A stretch of DNA of 64,000 bases from Stentor roeselii (lineage: Eukaryota; Ciliophora; Heterotrichea; Heterotrichida; Stentoridae). The notes under the pieces were generated by a model, which worked only from the letters and a program-made list of their open reading frames with translations, ran no database searches and was not told where the DNA came from. A program made the position numbers and the translations under genes. Within the stretch, counting starts at the first letter, position 1. Every line of letters begins with the position of its first letter. Below are positions 50,803 through 61,900 of this stretch, one piece after another. The stretch is from assembly GCA_006503475.1 (NCBI GenBank), contig RSEH01000062.1:116007-180006 (forward strand), read 5' to 3'.

Positions 50803-51993
50803 ATGAACGATTCAAGCTCTGAAAGTGAACCAGTTCAAAAACGTGTCAAATCAAAAACTCAAGACGCTGAATACGGACTCATGAAAAGAGACCTGCTGCG
50901 AAAACTCAAGCTTAAACAATCGAAGCGTAAGTTGATTGTCAGCAGCATTCCTTTAGACTCAAGTACTGAGGAAATCACTGAACTTTTCAACTTGACTTTG
51001 GTAACTCTTAACCCAGGCGCTAATCCGATTCAATCCGTCACCATCAGTGAAGACAAACTTTACGCGATTCTTGAGTTTAAGGCAAAAGAAGAAATGACTC
51101 AGTGCATGTTGTTAGATGGAATTGAATTGAGAGGAAGAAAGCTCCGGGTTCAGAAACACAAGGCTTATATCAGTGCTCGAGTCGCTGAAATGAAAAAAGA
51201 AATAAGGGATAAAGAAAAAGAAGACCGAGAAACGAAAGATATTTTTAATAGAAGCATTTTCCCTACTCATGATAATCGAATCTTCATGGGCAACCTTCCT
51301 ACAAACTTAGAAGAAGAAGACGTGAAAAGAATAGTTGAGAGTTTCGGACATTTAAAACATTTCAGTCTAGTTAAAACTGCAGCAGTCGGGGGGAATTCAA
51401 GAGGCTTCTGCTTTTTCGAGTACTGGGATGCGAAAATCACGGATAAAGCAATTGAACAGCTGAACCAAATCGAAATCGGCGACAAGAAGATCAAAGTGCA
51501 AAGAGCTGTTCAAGGAAAGAACAACCTTCCAATGCTCACAGGTCCCACCAGTTATAAAAAAAAGAATTTCAGTGAAGGCCTCTTCAAAGACGCGCCTTCA
51601 GGTATGCTTGCCGAGTTATCACCCGTGCAACTTCAGCAGATCCAAGCAGCCTTCGCAGTGCCAGTCCACGCTTTGGCCCCTTCTCGTTGTTTATGCCTTG
51701 TGAACCTCTTTTCCGCAAATGATTTGGTTGATTCAGTCGACTTTCACGACGCTTACAATGATATCTGGCAAGAGTGTCAAAAACATGGAATCGTTGAAAA
51801 CATTTCAATTTGCCGACCAGACCTGGACTCTTTAGAGATTCCGAGTAATGTTGGGAAGGTTTATGTGAAGTTCTTTGATTTACTCTCGGCGAAGAAGGCG
51901 AAGTACCATTTGAATGGAAAGACTTTTAACTACAGGACAGTTGTTGTGACTTTTTACCCTGAAAGCTGGTTTGTTGCGAATGAGTTTAACTAG
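50803..51993 (+). CDS. U2AF2: U2AF65-like splicing factor with three RRMs
   Basis: 396 residues. RRM1 near 45-120 (KLIVSSIPLDSSTEEITELF), RRM2 near 164-240 (RIFMGNLPTNLEEEDVKRIV; SRGFCFFEYWDA) and a C-terminal U2AF-homology-type RRM near 290-390 (CLCLVNLFSANDLVDSVDFH; GKVYVKFFDLLSAKKAKYHL). This is the U2AF large-subunit plan. The usual Arg/Ser-rich start is missing or reduced to a short Lys/Ser stretch. It normally binds the polypyrimidine tract near the 3' splice site, which 15-nt introns lack. Confidence 0.85.
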   Translation: MNDSSSESEPVQKRVKSKTQDAEYGLMKRDLLRKLKLKQSKRKLIVSSIPLDSSTEEITELFNLTLVTLNPGANPIQSVTISEDKLYAILEFKAKEEMTQCMLLDGIELRGRKLRVQKHKAYISARVAEMKKEIRDKEKEDRETKDIFNRSIFPTHDNRIFMGNLPTNLEEEDVKRIVESFGHLKHFSLVKTAAVGGNSRGFCFFEYWDAKITDKAIEQLNQIEIGDKKIKVQRAVQGKNNLPMLTGPTSYKKKNFSEGLFKDAPSGMLAELSPVQLQQIQAAFAVPVHALAPSRCLCLVNLFSANDLVDSVDFHDAYNDIWQECQKHGIVENISICRPDLDSLEIPSNVGKVYVKFFDLLSAKKAKYHLNGKTFNYRTVVVTFYPESWFVANEFN

Positions 51994-52008
51994 TTAAGGT
52001 TGTTAAAT

Positions 52009-55000
52009 TTAAGGTCGTCCTCGTCTTCCACCTCGCACGCCTCGACCCCCTCGACCCCCTCGGCCCCCTCGGCCTCCTCGGCCTGCTCTTCCTGCTTTCC
52101 CTCCTCTGCCCACTGGTCTTGCTGGAGCGCTCTTGCTTCGGCCTTCCCAATGCCGCGGGTCTTTCACATTACTTCTTGGCTTCGAGTATGCCACGAAGAC
52201 ACCTTCCGCTCTCAGATAAAGATGCTCGAAATAATCAAACTTATGAGGAAAGGCTTCTTGCCATGCTTCTTTCGGAGCTTGTTCTTTATTTAAACTCCAG
52301 ATACGATGGACTGTTTTCTTTTTTGGCTTCCAAAGAACGAAACCGGATCCAGTTTTAGTTTCGTCGAAGATCAGCTGAATGTTTTGGTAATGACCGAGAG
52401 TAAGCATTTTCACTTTTTCTATCACGCCTGGCACGTTTTTGTTGACTAGGCTTTTGTAAAATAAATGAAAAACGTTCTGTCCTTGTTTCGTGCCGAATAA
52501 GCAACCAGCAGCTTCTTCTAAGTCTTGAGTTATTCCGAAGACTACAGCTTTTTTTCCACCTTCACTTGAGGACATCTCTGTGATGATTTTAGAACGAAAG
52601 GCAACTAGTTCTTTATTCGCTGAGACGACTGCAGCTTTTCTGATGAAGGACTCTGAGTCTTCGAAAGAGTAGCTGGTTGTGAATAGTTTTTCTTCGATTG
52701 AGTCTTTTCGGTCTTTTTTCTGTCCGAAGGACTGGAACAAGAAGCTGAGTTTTTGTTCAGGCTCGATAAGACCCAGGTCTTCCAGGGTCTTGACGGGGAA
52801 GCCAAGAGCTTTGAAAAGTTGAGTAAAGCGCGCGAGGCTTCCGTCAGATAATAGTGACTGGTTCACTTTGTCCCAAGCTTCTCTGGCCTCGTCAGTGACT
52901 TGCTCGAGTTTCTGGTTGAACTCGAATTTCAAGTCTTCATTTTCTTCTTTTTTAACTTCTTCATTTTCTTTTTTTACTTCTTCATTTTCTTTTTTTACTT
53001 CTTCATTTTCTTTTTTTACTTCTTCAGTGCGAGTCTCATCTTGAGTCTTGGTTTCCTCAGTAGTCGGTTTGGACTTAAGCATTCTTTTGAAGTTCTGAGA
53101 ATAGCTGGACTCACCCTTCATCAAGTTCACACGAATCGATTCAAAATAAGGGTTCAGGTCAATTTTCAGTAGTTTTATGACAAATTCAGAGAACTTGCAG
53201 GCGGGGTAGTCGAGGTTTCTTCTGACTTCTTCTTCTAGGAAAATAGGAAGAAGGGACTTGATGTCAGTCACGTCTCCTGAAAGGACTGCTGCTGCGACCC
53301 AAGCTAAAAAGACTGAATTTTCCTTGACAGCTGCTCGAGCAGCAGGGTCACTTGGGTACACCTGAAGAGTTTCTAAGAGTTTCGGAAGAATTTTTTCTTT
53401 ATTTTCTCTGTAGACCTGGAGACAAGTGTCTCTAAGAAGTTCTTCCAGAAGTTCATTCTGCTGTTCAAGGGCTTTGACCCAGACCATGAAAGGAAAAACA
53501 GTGACTTGGTCCTCATTAGACCCGAGGACGTCAACAACAATATCATATCCAAGCATTTGACGGAACCTGAGACTTGAGAACTGCCAATGGTCAGAGACGA
53601 TGAACAAAGGAAGCAAGCCATTCACCCTCTCATCGTTCAGTCCCGGGATCAATTCACAAGCTTTCGGCGGCTGAGTGCCATGAGCGTAGTTCCTTTCACC
53701 AGTGATGATCTGTCCAGCTTTCGTTTCAAACAACTTCGAGTTAATGAAACTATCATGAGAAACCAGCAAGTTATTCACATGTCTTATCTTCAACTCATAA
53801 GCATTTCCTAAAAGGTTCTGAGGACGCTCCAGGTCTAAAGTCACACAAAGACAGTCACCTCGGGTAAGAAGCTCAGTCCACGTCTGCCCTGTAAGTGCAC
53901 ATTTAAAATTCCTGACTTTCAACAAATCCGCATGTTTTTCTTCTAAGTCCTTCAAATTCACACCTCGCGCAAGAACTTCAATCGCATCATCCGACTCGAA
54001 CAAGATACGAAAGTTGTCTCCAGCTTCCTTCGCGATTTTTTTCTCTAAGTTACGTTTCAAGAACAACTTATTAGCGAGTCCGTTTAAATTAGCGAATGAA
54101 ACATTGTCTAGTCCTTTCTCAACAGCAACTTTAAAAGACTTGATGACTTCTTGTGTGGCGAGGAAAAAAGGTTGCAGTTGTTTTCGCTTATAAGGTCTTA
54201 AACTCGAGCAGTCCTGTTCCAGGCCATTGAGTCGTCTTTCTGCTTCACTGACGATTGATTCGAGTTCTTTCAGTTTTTCATGAGCCCCGTCGATGCCCTT
54301 TTCCAGAGCGCCTCCGATTTTAGAGGCGATGAAGGCGGTGACGAGGTGGACAATGTCCTCAATTGAGCGGAAGTCGCCTCGGGTGGGGTCGACTTCGCAG
54401 CTCATCACGGAGCTGCCTTTGTGGACCTCGACTTTGCAGTCTTCTAAGTCGTTTTCAGAGATGTAGACAAGCGCGTGGTTTGAACCTCGGTCGGATTCGA
54501 TTAGGACTTTGTAGGAAGACTCGCCGCCGATGAAACGAGCCCAGGTTGAACCTTCGAATGCTAAAGTGAAAATGTTGTTTACGGCCACTGGGATTCGACC
54601 TCCTTCTGGAACGTATTGGAAAGTACCTGGACGAGTACCACTCTGGGATAAGGTTGTTAAAAGGTTCGCGTCGTGACCTGAGGAAAAACCGATGCAGTGG
54701 ATCGCGATTGATACTCCTGTTGTCTCGAATAGCACTTTTTGTTGCTCCATTAAAGGAGTTAGAGTTGCAATTCCATTATTATCCTGCCCATCAGTGAGCC
54801 AGACACAAAAGACATTCTTTAAATCCTTCTGTTTGATCCTCTCTTCCATAGCTTTAATAACATTTGCAAAAACAGTTCCTCCTCCAGCATGAAGAGCTCT
54901 GAGCTTTTCAATGATCTGGTCATAGCCTTCTGCCTCTGAGTGATATTCCCTCATTTTCGAGTCAAAAGGATAAATAGAGACAGGAATATCTGCATTTCTA

Positions 55001-55203
55001 AACTTTGTAGTCAAACTTTCAGCTGCTCCTTTCGCATCATTCATCGGGCCTCCTGACATGGAGCCACTTTTGTCAACAGCGAACATGGCGTAAAGACTGT
55101 CGGACTCCACTTCAGTGCCTTCGGTGAAGGTTGGAAGTTCGAATCTAAGGGCGATCATTTCTCCAACAATGTGGATGATTTCTGCTCCGATCTTGGCCGA
55201 CAT
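52009..55203 (-). CDS. Von Willebrand factor A protein with RGG tail
   Basis: 1064 residues. A vWA domain opens the protein (residues about 10-215) with the MIDAS metal site DKSGSMSGG, the Thr of AGGGT and WLTDGQD. A helical middle is not recognised. A Lys/Glu repeat ENEEVKK sits near 740-770, matching 21-bp DNA repeats at about 52937-53025. The end is an Arg/Gly run of RGGRGG type (about 1030-1064), an RNA-binding or methyl-Arg tail. Function unknown; vWA proteins of this kind often form protein scaffolds. Stop is 15 bp from the convergent U2AF gene. Confidence 0.85.
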   Translation of the reverse strand: MSAKIGAEIIHIVGEMIALRFELPTFTEGTEVESDSLYAMFAVDKSGSMSGGPMNDAKGAAESLTTKFRNADIPVSIYPFDSKMREYHSEAEGYDQIIEKLRALHAGGGTVFANVIKAMEERIKQKDLKNVFCVWLTDGQDNNGIATLTPLMEQQKVLFETTGVSIAIHCIGFSSGHDANLLTTLSQSGTRPGTFQYVPEGGRIPVAVNNIFTLAFEGSTWARFIGGESSYKVLIESDRGSNHALVYISENDLEDCKVEVHKGSSVMSCEVDPTRGDFRSIEDIVHLVTAFIASKIGGALEKGIDGAHEKLKELESIVSEAERRLNGLEQDCSSLRPYKRKQLQPFFLATQEVIKSFKVAVEKGLDNVSFANLNGLANKLFLKRNLEKKIAKEAGDNFRILFESDDAIEVLARGVNLKDLEEKHADLLKVRNFKCALTGQTWTELLTRGDCLCVTLDLERPQNLLGNAYELKIRHVNNLLVSHDSFINSKLFETKAGQIITGERNYAHGTQPPKACELIPGLNDERVNGLLPLFIVSDHWQFSSLRFRQMLGYDIVVDVLGSNEDQVTVFPFMVWVKALEQQNELLEELLRDTCLQVYRENKEKILPKLLETLQVYPSDPAARAAVKENSVFLAWVAAAVLSGDVTDIKSLLPIFLEEEVRRNLDYPACKFSEFVIKLLKIDLNPYFESIRVNLMKGESSYSQNFKRMLKSKPTTEETKTQDETRTEEVKKENEEVKKENEEVKKENEEVKKEENEDLKFEFNQKLEQVTDEAREAWDKVNQSLLSDGSLARFTQLFKALGFPVKTLEDLGLIEPEQKLSFLFQSFGQKKDRKDSIEEKLFTTSYSFEDSESFIRKAAVVSANKELVAFRSKIITEMSSSEGGKKAVVFGITQDLEEAAGCLFGTKQGQNVFHLFYKSLVNKNVPGVIEKVKMLTLGHYQNIQLIFDETKTGSGFVLWKPKKKTVHRIWSLNKEQAPKEAWQEAFPHKFDYFEHLYLRAEGVFVAYSKPRSNVKDPRHWEGRSKSAPARPVGRGGKAGRAGRGGRGGRGGRGGRGVRGGRRGRP
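52937..53025. repeat. 21-bp tandem repeat in the vWA gene
   Basis: About four copies of TTCATTTTCTTTTTTTACTT plus one base, coding ENEEVKK on the minus strand. Copies are almost identical, so this looks recent and unstable. Confidence 0.8.
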
Positions 55204-55260
55204 ATTTATAAGAACTAATCAGATTCACAAGTGAAAATGGAGGATTATAAGGGAAAATTA

Positions 55261-55650
55261 CTAGTATCTTGATAGTCGGGCAAAGTTAATCTCTTCTTGT
55301 CTGAAAATTTTCGATCTATGCGTCGAATTAAAAGACTTGTTGATTCGACTTGAAATTCTTGTGGTAGGCTTCGACCGAGCCTTTGGAGTGCTTGTTTTGA
55401 GCACGTTAGAAAGTTTTGACCGCAGGACTTGAGTAAAAACTGAACTTTGAATAGGCCAAAAGTTCTGATTTTTCTTGATTTTCATCGCTCGTTTTGTACT
55501 TTCTTGACTTTTATATCTGAACTTATTGTATTTTTTTTCGAGTTCCTGTGCGTAGAAGTTTGTTTTTATGATTTCTTTTTGACGTGAAAGTGTTTTCCGG
55601 TAGATCTCCATGGGAGAGAGGGGAAATTTTTCGGGATTCAGTTTGTTCAT
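55261..55650 (-). CDS. Unknown small basic protein
   Basis: 129 residues, very rich in Lys, Arg and Ser. The ordered-looking start (MNKLNPEKFPLSPMEIYRKT) is followed by a basic helix. It may bind nucleic acid or microtubules (inference from charge only). It lies in tandem 57 bp upstream of the vWA gene on the same strand. Confidence 0.6.
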   Translation of the reverse strand: MNKLNPEKFPLSPMEIYRKTLSRQKEIIKTNFYAQELEKKYNKFRYKSQESTKRAMKIKKNQNFWPIQSSVFTQVLRSKLSNVLKTSTPKARSKPTTRISSRINKSFNSTHRSKIFRQEEINFARLSRY

Positions 55651-55741
55651 TTTTATCGAAGTTTAAATGAATTGTTATTCGAAAATTGTTATTTTTGATT
55701 AGGTTTTTTTTACTTTCCTACCGATTGAAATTCAATTAACT

Positions 55742-56773
55742 CTAATTTATCTGATAAATATCTAATTGTCCCACAAGTCGATCTTCTAAAAACATCTTTT
55801 CAGCGAGCTCGACCTGATCCTTGTGCACATGCGCAAGGAGTTCCGTCCACATCTTCCGAAACATATCCAGATCATCATCAACCTTTCCACAAAGTCTAGG
55901 CATTCCAAGACAAACATTTCCAAACTCATCCATAAACAAATTTTCCAAATCAAGATTTCCATAAGCAAGTCCTTTTTTATGAAGAAACTTAAGAACCTTA
56001 GCAACTTTCCCAACAACCTTAACAGCTTCATTAGGCTTAATCCCATTTTCAACGAATTCTGCCATTTTCTGCCCCTCAACTTTTTCAAGCTGTACAAAAA
56101 GTTGAAGATTTCCACAGCCCTCCTCGACCCAGCAAGTGACATACCTCGTTAATCCTCTGCACTTGAGACTTCTGAACTTGTTGACTTGAGCCAAGACAGC
56201 ATTTTCAAGTTTTTCATGGAAAAAGTCGAAGTCTTGAACAAGGACCAAATATTTTTGACTGTCAAGCTTGTGCTCGGCAAGGATCAGTTTTTCACCTGGT
56301 TCTTCAGAAATCGTTGAAATCTCAGAAAAATATCGAGAAAAGTTTCCATTGTCGATTAAGTGGTCAAGGACTGAGAGCATTGGAAGAGTTGATAGAGAAA
56401 TGCAGTCTGAGGAACTCGCGCAGGTCATTGGGGAAGAAAAGGGAGAATTAATGTTTTGTTTGGAACTTAGAGAACTGGATAAAACCGCGAGTGATGTATC
56501 CGGCTTGGAGACTTTTTGATACCTGAACTTTAGGAGGCCGAAATAAAAGGAAAATAGGACTAGAAGCAGGAAGATGAAGATGTTGGGGTGAGACTGGATT
56601 GATGAGTACACCGTCAGAAATAGTGATTGGATACTCAAAACCTGCCTCAAATCTTCATCAAATGAATGCATCGAGTCTGTCGGCCTCTCATTGAACTGGT
56701 TCAAGTGACTCATACCCTGGATATGTGAGGACTGCCAGATTGGGTGAAAGGTTGAAAATAGTCGCGAAACCAT
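55742..56773 (-). CDS. Single-pass membrane pseudokinase, PERK-like in plan
   Basis: 343 residues. A lumenal-like N-terminus is followed by one membrane span (residues 64-81, IFIFLLLVLFSFYFGLL). The kinase-like fold starts near 145 (NFSRYFSEISTISEEPGEKL). The N-lobe keeps the HKLD strand but reads YLVLVQ where an ATP lysine is expected. The catalytic loop HRDxxxxN reads YGNLDLEN, and DFG reads LGM. It is therefore very unlikely to transfer phosphate. PEK-family members such as PERK share the one-span plan; the link is inference. Start context CGAATATAA. Confidence 0.7.
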   Translation of the reverse strand: MVSRLFSTFHPIWQSSHIQGMSHLNQFNERPTDSMHSFDEDLRQVLSIQSLFLTVYSSIQSHPNIFIFLLLVLFSFYFGLLKFRYQKVSKPDTSLAVLSSSLSSKQNINSPFSSPMTCASSSDCISLSTLPMLSVLDHLIDNGNFSRYFSEISTISEEPGEKLILAEHKLDSQKYLVLVQDFDFFHEKLENAVLAQVNKFRSLKCRGLTRYVTCWVEEGCGNLQLFVQLEKVEGQKMAEFVENGIKPNEAVKVVGKVAKVLKFLHKKGLAYGNLDLENLFMDEFGNVCLGMPRLCGKVDDDLDMFRKMWTELLAHVHKDQVELAEKMFLEDRLVGQLDIYQIN

Positions 56774-57263
56774 TTATATTCGTTAAGCCTTTCGAAGAGA
56801 GTTACCGAAGCCATTAAATGAGAAAGTGGACAAAACTAGATCTTAAAAAGATTGATTTGCTTTCCAGGGTTTGGAGGGTTTTCAAAATGATAAGAGATAC
56901 GAAAAAGATTTATATTTGAAAAATGGTGAATAACTTTGAGGAGTTAAGGTATTTTTTAGAAGTTTTTGATTAGTATTGATGAAATTTGCTTAGAATTAAT
57001 TTATGAGATGATTTGATCAAAATTGAAAATTTTACTGATTTTAGTAATAAGTTTTATTTGGGAAATGATGAATTTTGGAATCTTTGTTTTAGTTTTAATC
57101 TACATGAACTTCGAAGATTTTTACTGGTTTTTAAATGAAAAAGCGATAATAAAATTCTTTAAATAATCTTTGTCATTATTCAAATATCAATCTTCCAAAT
57201 CATTTGCTACTAAGCACTTAATAATCAACCAGCTATCTAACCTGCTAAGTTCCTTATAAAATA
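56774..57263. other. AT-rich divergent intergenic spacer
   Basis: 490 bp between the pseudokinase and CDS-like genes. AT-rich; no frame, repeat or RNA seen. The right end carries CCTTATAAA before the next ATG. Confidence 0.5.
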
Positions 57264-58250
57264 ATGGTAATCTCGATAAAACTTATCCTTCTCTGGTTAT
57301 TTGGGATTTTTATCATTGAATACCACTTAATCTGCATCGCCCTTTCGAATCTGGTCCTAGGTCTGTTATACCACGAGTATCAAGGAATCTTCAAGCAGAT
57401 CTGTTCAGCCCAAACCGGCCACAAAGAAGCAACTTACATAGAAAGACTGAGCAGTTCAATCTTTCCCTACATCCTTAACCAAATAATGATACTTTCAAGT
57501 TCTTTCTCCTCAGACTCTCCAGAGCAAGTCCTAGGTATTTGTTTTATTTTATCATCCTCAGTGCTGATTTCGCTAAGAATCAACCAGTACTCTTCACTCT
57601 GCTCAGAAATCACAGAATACAAACGAAAAAAGAAGAAAATTGTTAAAACTAGAGATGAAGACCTGTAAGATGTACCTAGAATATCATTAGGAATCTATAA
57701 ATGGGTCAGAGTCTCTTCACTTTGCTTTACTTATATCATGGGAGACATCTTTTTCTTAGCTTTCATCACATTGCCTCAATGTTTCTCGGTCCTACTGTTG
57801 AATAAAACGTAACAATCAGTTAGTGATGGCAAAAAATTGATTTTTTTATCGATTTTGCAAACTTTGACTGCGAAATATTTCTTGAATTTCAGATTTGGAA
57901 GCAGCAAGTTTTTGTTTCATGTGACGCCTGGAAGAAGGTTTGAAGGAATTATTTTTACTTATGTTTTTAATGTTGTTGCCTCTGTTGGGCTGAGTATTTT
58001 TGGAGGACTCTGGCTTATTCCGATGTTGAAGGTCATTGATTTTGTAGTGATCTCGTTGATTGTAAGAGAGGTTTAGATCACTACTGCTGGGATTTTTGGG
58101 TCTACTGCTGTGAGCTTTTTGAAGAGGGTTGCTATGGTTAAGAGCTCTGGGCCTACTTTGTTGGGAATCGGAGTTTTAGATGAGCTGGATCATATCTTGT
58201 ACACGGCTATTGGGATTTACTATTATTGTTATTTCTTTAGGGAAAGATGA
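57264..58250 (+). CDS. CDP-diacylglycerol-synthase-like membrane protein, four exons
   Basis: Three 15-nt introns, 57665-57679 (GTAAGATGTACCTAG), 57809-57823 (GTAACAATCAGTTAG) and 58062-58076 (GTAAGAGAGGTTTAG), join four exons into 313 residues with five to seven spans. The CTP-transferase block FGSSKFLFHVTPGRRFEGII and the late signature SFLKRVAMVKSSGPTLLGIG, then VLDELD, match the phosphatidate cytidylyltransferase family. Yet key residues differ: KD reads KS, the GHGG loop reads GIG, and DR reads DE. It could be a divergent or inactive homologue. The family makes CDP-diacylglycerol for phosphatidylinositol and cardiolipin. Confidence 0.72.
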
Positions 58251-58963
58251 GTTTAATAAGATATTATTCTCTTCAAAATAATCAAATTGATTATGGATGA
58301 AAAATTCATGAGAGAGGAATTTGCTAAATTTGCAAAATAGGTTAATGACTTTAATGTATATAGTAATCTTTAAAATATTTAAAATTAATCTTTTCAAAGT
58401 ATCATGAAATAAGTTATCCATAATCTAAGTTTCTTAAATTTCTATAATTTGCTCTAGTTAAATTAGGAAAAATCTCTAGCTAAAATAATTTAGATTTATA
58501 ATCCTTTCAACTAGAATTGTGTGCAAAGATAGTTATAGATAAAGTGATAGTATATCTTTAAATCTTTAGGTTTAAATACTAATTTATGTGAAATATTAAA
58601 GAAATTTGTTTAAAGCATATTATTTACTTGATTATTTCGTATCAATTAAGCGGCCACTCTTAAATCTTTAGATAAAAGTAGCCTTATAAGCTGATTTAAG
58701 CTAAAGTCATGATAAAAATATACTTCATACCAAAAGTTAAATTCTCTTTGAGAGTATAGATATTTGAAATTCTAAACTCATACATAAACCTTAAGAAATC
58801 TTAAAAACTCACAAAAATCTGGTCTTATAAGTGAATATAAATATTGAGCACGCTAAGAAAGCCCATCATAATCATTTTTTAAAATTTTCAAATCCTTGAT
58901 TTCTATCTTCAATCTCTTCAAGCAAATAATAGACTCATCTAACTCTAGAATTTTCCATATAAA
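58251..58963. other. AT-rich intergenic spacer
   Basis: 713 bp, AT-rich with no credible gene. A minus-strand frame at 58176-58421 overlaps the previous gene's 3' end and is rich in Ile/Asn/Phe as expected by chance. The spacer ends in CCATATAAA before the WD40 start. Confidence 0.55.
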
Positions 58964-61900
58964 ATGAGTGTTGTAGGCCAACAAATTCCTTCTGGAGGTA
59001 AATCAAGAGTATTGCCTCAAGATAATCTGATGTCGTCAGACCCTGAGAGAAAAAAAGAAGTGAAAATCAATGAGTACCTTCTTTATTCAATCAATAGGAA
59101 GTTGTTTGAAATCAGAACATCTCCATTCACTGATCAAATTCAGCATGCTGGAAAAGTAAATAAAGTTCAGTTTTCTTGGTGCGGCCAATACCTTGCTAGT
59201 GGATCAGGTGACCGATACCTTAAAGTCTGCAATATTTTTGAGAATCGAGAAGTCTTTTCCTATTCATTCGGAGGTTCAGTAAATTCGCTATCCTTTTCAT
59301 TCCAAGCACCCTACATCGCCTCAGGAACAGATGACAATTTAGTTTCAGTATTCGATTTCAAATCAACAAAAAAAATCTTCGAACAAAAAGAATCGGGTAA
59401 AGTTCTTTCAGTCTGTTTTTCCCCTAAAAACTTGCTAGGACTAGGAACAGATGTGGGTGAAGTGAAAGTCTTGAACATAACAACCAAGTCACTTGTTTTT
59501 CTTCTCCAAAGTCCATTCATCGAGATCCAGTCCGACCTTCACCAAACCAGCGTCCATCCCGATACCTGCAAAGAAAGAGAAGAGCTGATTCCGAAGCACC
59601 ACGTAACAGAATCAAAAATTCCTCTTTCTAAAACAGCGAGAGAGTCCATGAGCAGTCGTTCCAACATACAAAGCGTCGCTGAGCGCCAAGTATCAGTCGA
59701 TTCAGTCTTTTTTTCAAACAAAGGGAATCTCCTTGCTTTTGTATCTTCTAAAAAAAACGTGAGAGTCTGGAACATCGAAGAAAAAAAAGAAATTTTCAAG
59801 CAAGACGAAGATTTAGAGGTTTTCACAGCGAGTTTCCTTCAGAATGACTCACAATTCGCGATTGTGACTGATGTTTTGAAAGTCTTGTCCTTTGAAAATC
59901 CTGAAATCAACTGGTTTAAAAGATTCTTCCGAGAAAAAGAAGGGAACCTTGTCTCAATTCATGAGGATCAGAAAATAGGGGAAGAGGAAATTGGAAAGAA
60001 TTTAAAAACCGGGTCTTTTTCTTATAATGGGCAGTTTTTTGTTGCTGGGTTCAAAAGTGGTGAAGTTTACGCCTGGAGTTTAGCAGATCATCAATGCATA
60101 TTAATTGGAAAACATGCGAAAAAGGTCAGTTCAGTTTCTTTTGCCCCTGATTGCAAATTCTTGGCTTCCGGTGCTCTGGACAATACAGTGAAAATTTGGA
60201 ATCTGAATGAAAAAGAAAGCGATCTTTATGGGTTTCATTTGGATACTGTTCGTTCTGTAACTATTTCACCCGACAGTAAACTTTTAGCGACAGGATCTGA
60301 TGACTCAACAGTTCGCATTTGGAATATCGAGAAGAAATGCGAAGTTTTCACTGCTAAACATGGAGGCCCTGTCTATTGTGTCTTCTTTTCACCGAAAGGT
60401 AACCATCTTGGATCAGGTTCTTATGACAACACTGCAGCTGTTTGGGACTTTAGCGAAAAGAACTCTGAAAAAATTGCTCCATTTATTAAAGTTCCTCATT
60501 CAGATACCGTCAAGTCGATCTCTATTTCTCCGGATGGACGTTACTTTGTTTCAGGGTGTTATGATGGATATGTTAAAATTTATGAAATCAGTCAAGATCA
60601 GAATGAAAAAGAGGAAGAAAAAAAGGTGGAAGAAAAAAAAAAGGAAGAAAAAAAAGCTAAAGAAAAAAATAAAAAAAATATCGTGAATCGAAAGAAAGAA
60701 AAGAAAATCAATGATGAAAAAACTTTAGGAATTTTTAGAAATGTAGTTTCTAAAAACCTTAAAAAAGATTTTGAAAAAAAAGGATATGATAGAAAAGAAC
60801 AAAAGGGAAAAGAATTGCACTTTTATAAACATTCAGGACCTGTTGTTTTGATTTCTTTTACTTCTAATGGAAATTTCATGCTTTCTGGGTCGTTTGGTGG
60901 AGGAATTAGAATCATTGATATGCAAAAAATCGGAGAGGTTGGAATGGAAGTATTTCAAAAATTTAAAATTACAGAAGTTCAATTTTCTCCTGATTCTCAC
61001 TTTCTTGCAATTGGAATTTATCAGAAAAATATTATAAAAGTTTGGGAATTTGAGTTACTTTGGAGAAACCAGAACATTTTGAAAAAACAATCTCAAGTGA
61101 AAGAAGAAAATACTTTTAAAGTAAAAAAAGATCTTATCTCCAAACCTAAAGAAAAAATCACAAAAAATAAATCAAAACATAAAAAAAACTCTTCAGACCA
61201 GAAAAAACTTCAAGAAAAACCCGAAGAAATCAAACCACAAGAAATCCCTACAAACGAAGACCTTTCCAATCCTAATAAAATCCCAGAAGACTCTGAAACC
61301 TTCTCAGACAGCGAAAGCCTTTCAAAAGAAATGAAAAACTCGGATACTCTAAAATATCATTTAAAAATAAAGCATTCAGACACAGTATCATCAATAAGTT
61401 TCTCAAAGGTGAAGCATTTATTAGCTTCAGGTTGCAACGACGGATCAGTGACTGTATGGAATTCATCAGAAAAGCAAGAATTATTTACAGGCAGTCACAA
61501 CGGAGGTGTGACATGCTTATCCTTCTGTAAAACTGGTATTTTTCTAGCATCAGGCGGCTTCGACGATACAGTAAAAGTTTGGGACACGTCTAAGAAGCAG
61601 CTTGAGTTTGTCTTCAGTCACACAGACACAGTCACTTCTTTAAGCTTCTCTGACAACGGGCTCTTCCTGGCTTCCGGTTCTTACGACAAGACCGCGAAAG
61701 TCTGGACTGTTCAAATGACTGAAAAATCAGACAAAAAAGAAAAACACTCAGGTCCAGTAAACTGTCTTTCATTTTCCACGAAAAAAAACATCCTTGTTTC
61801 AGGCTCTGATGATAAAACTTCCAGACTTTGGGACCTTGAACTGAACTCTTTAATTAATGAAAATTCAGAGAAAAATAAAGACTTGTTAACGAAAAATACC

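Noticed and set aside
58176-58421. Minus-strand frame of 81 codons
   Set aside because: It overlaps the 3' exon of the CDS-like gene and is made of Ile, Asn, Phe and Lys as expected in AT-rich spacer.
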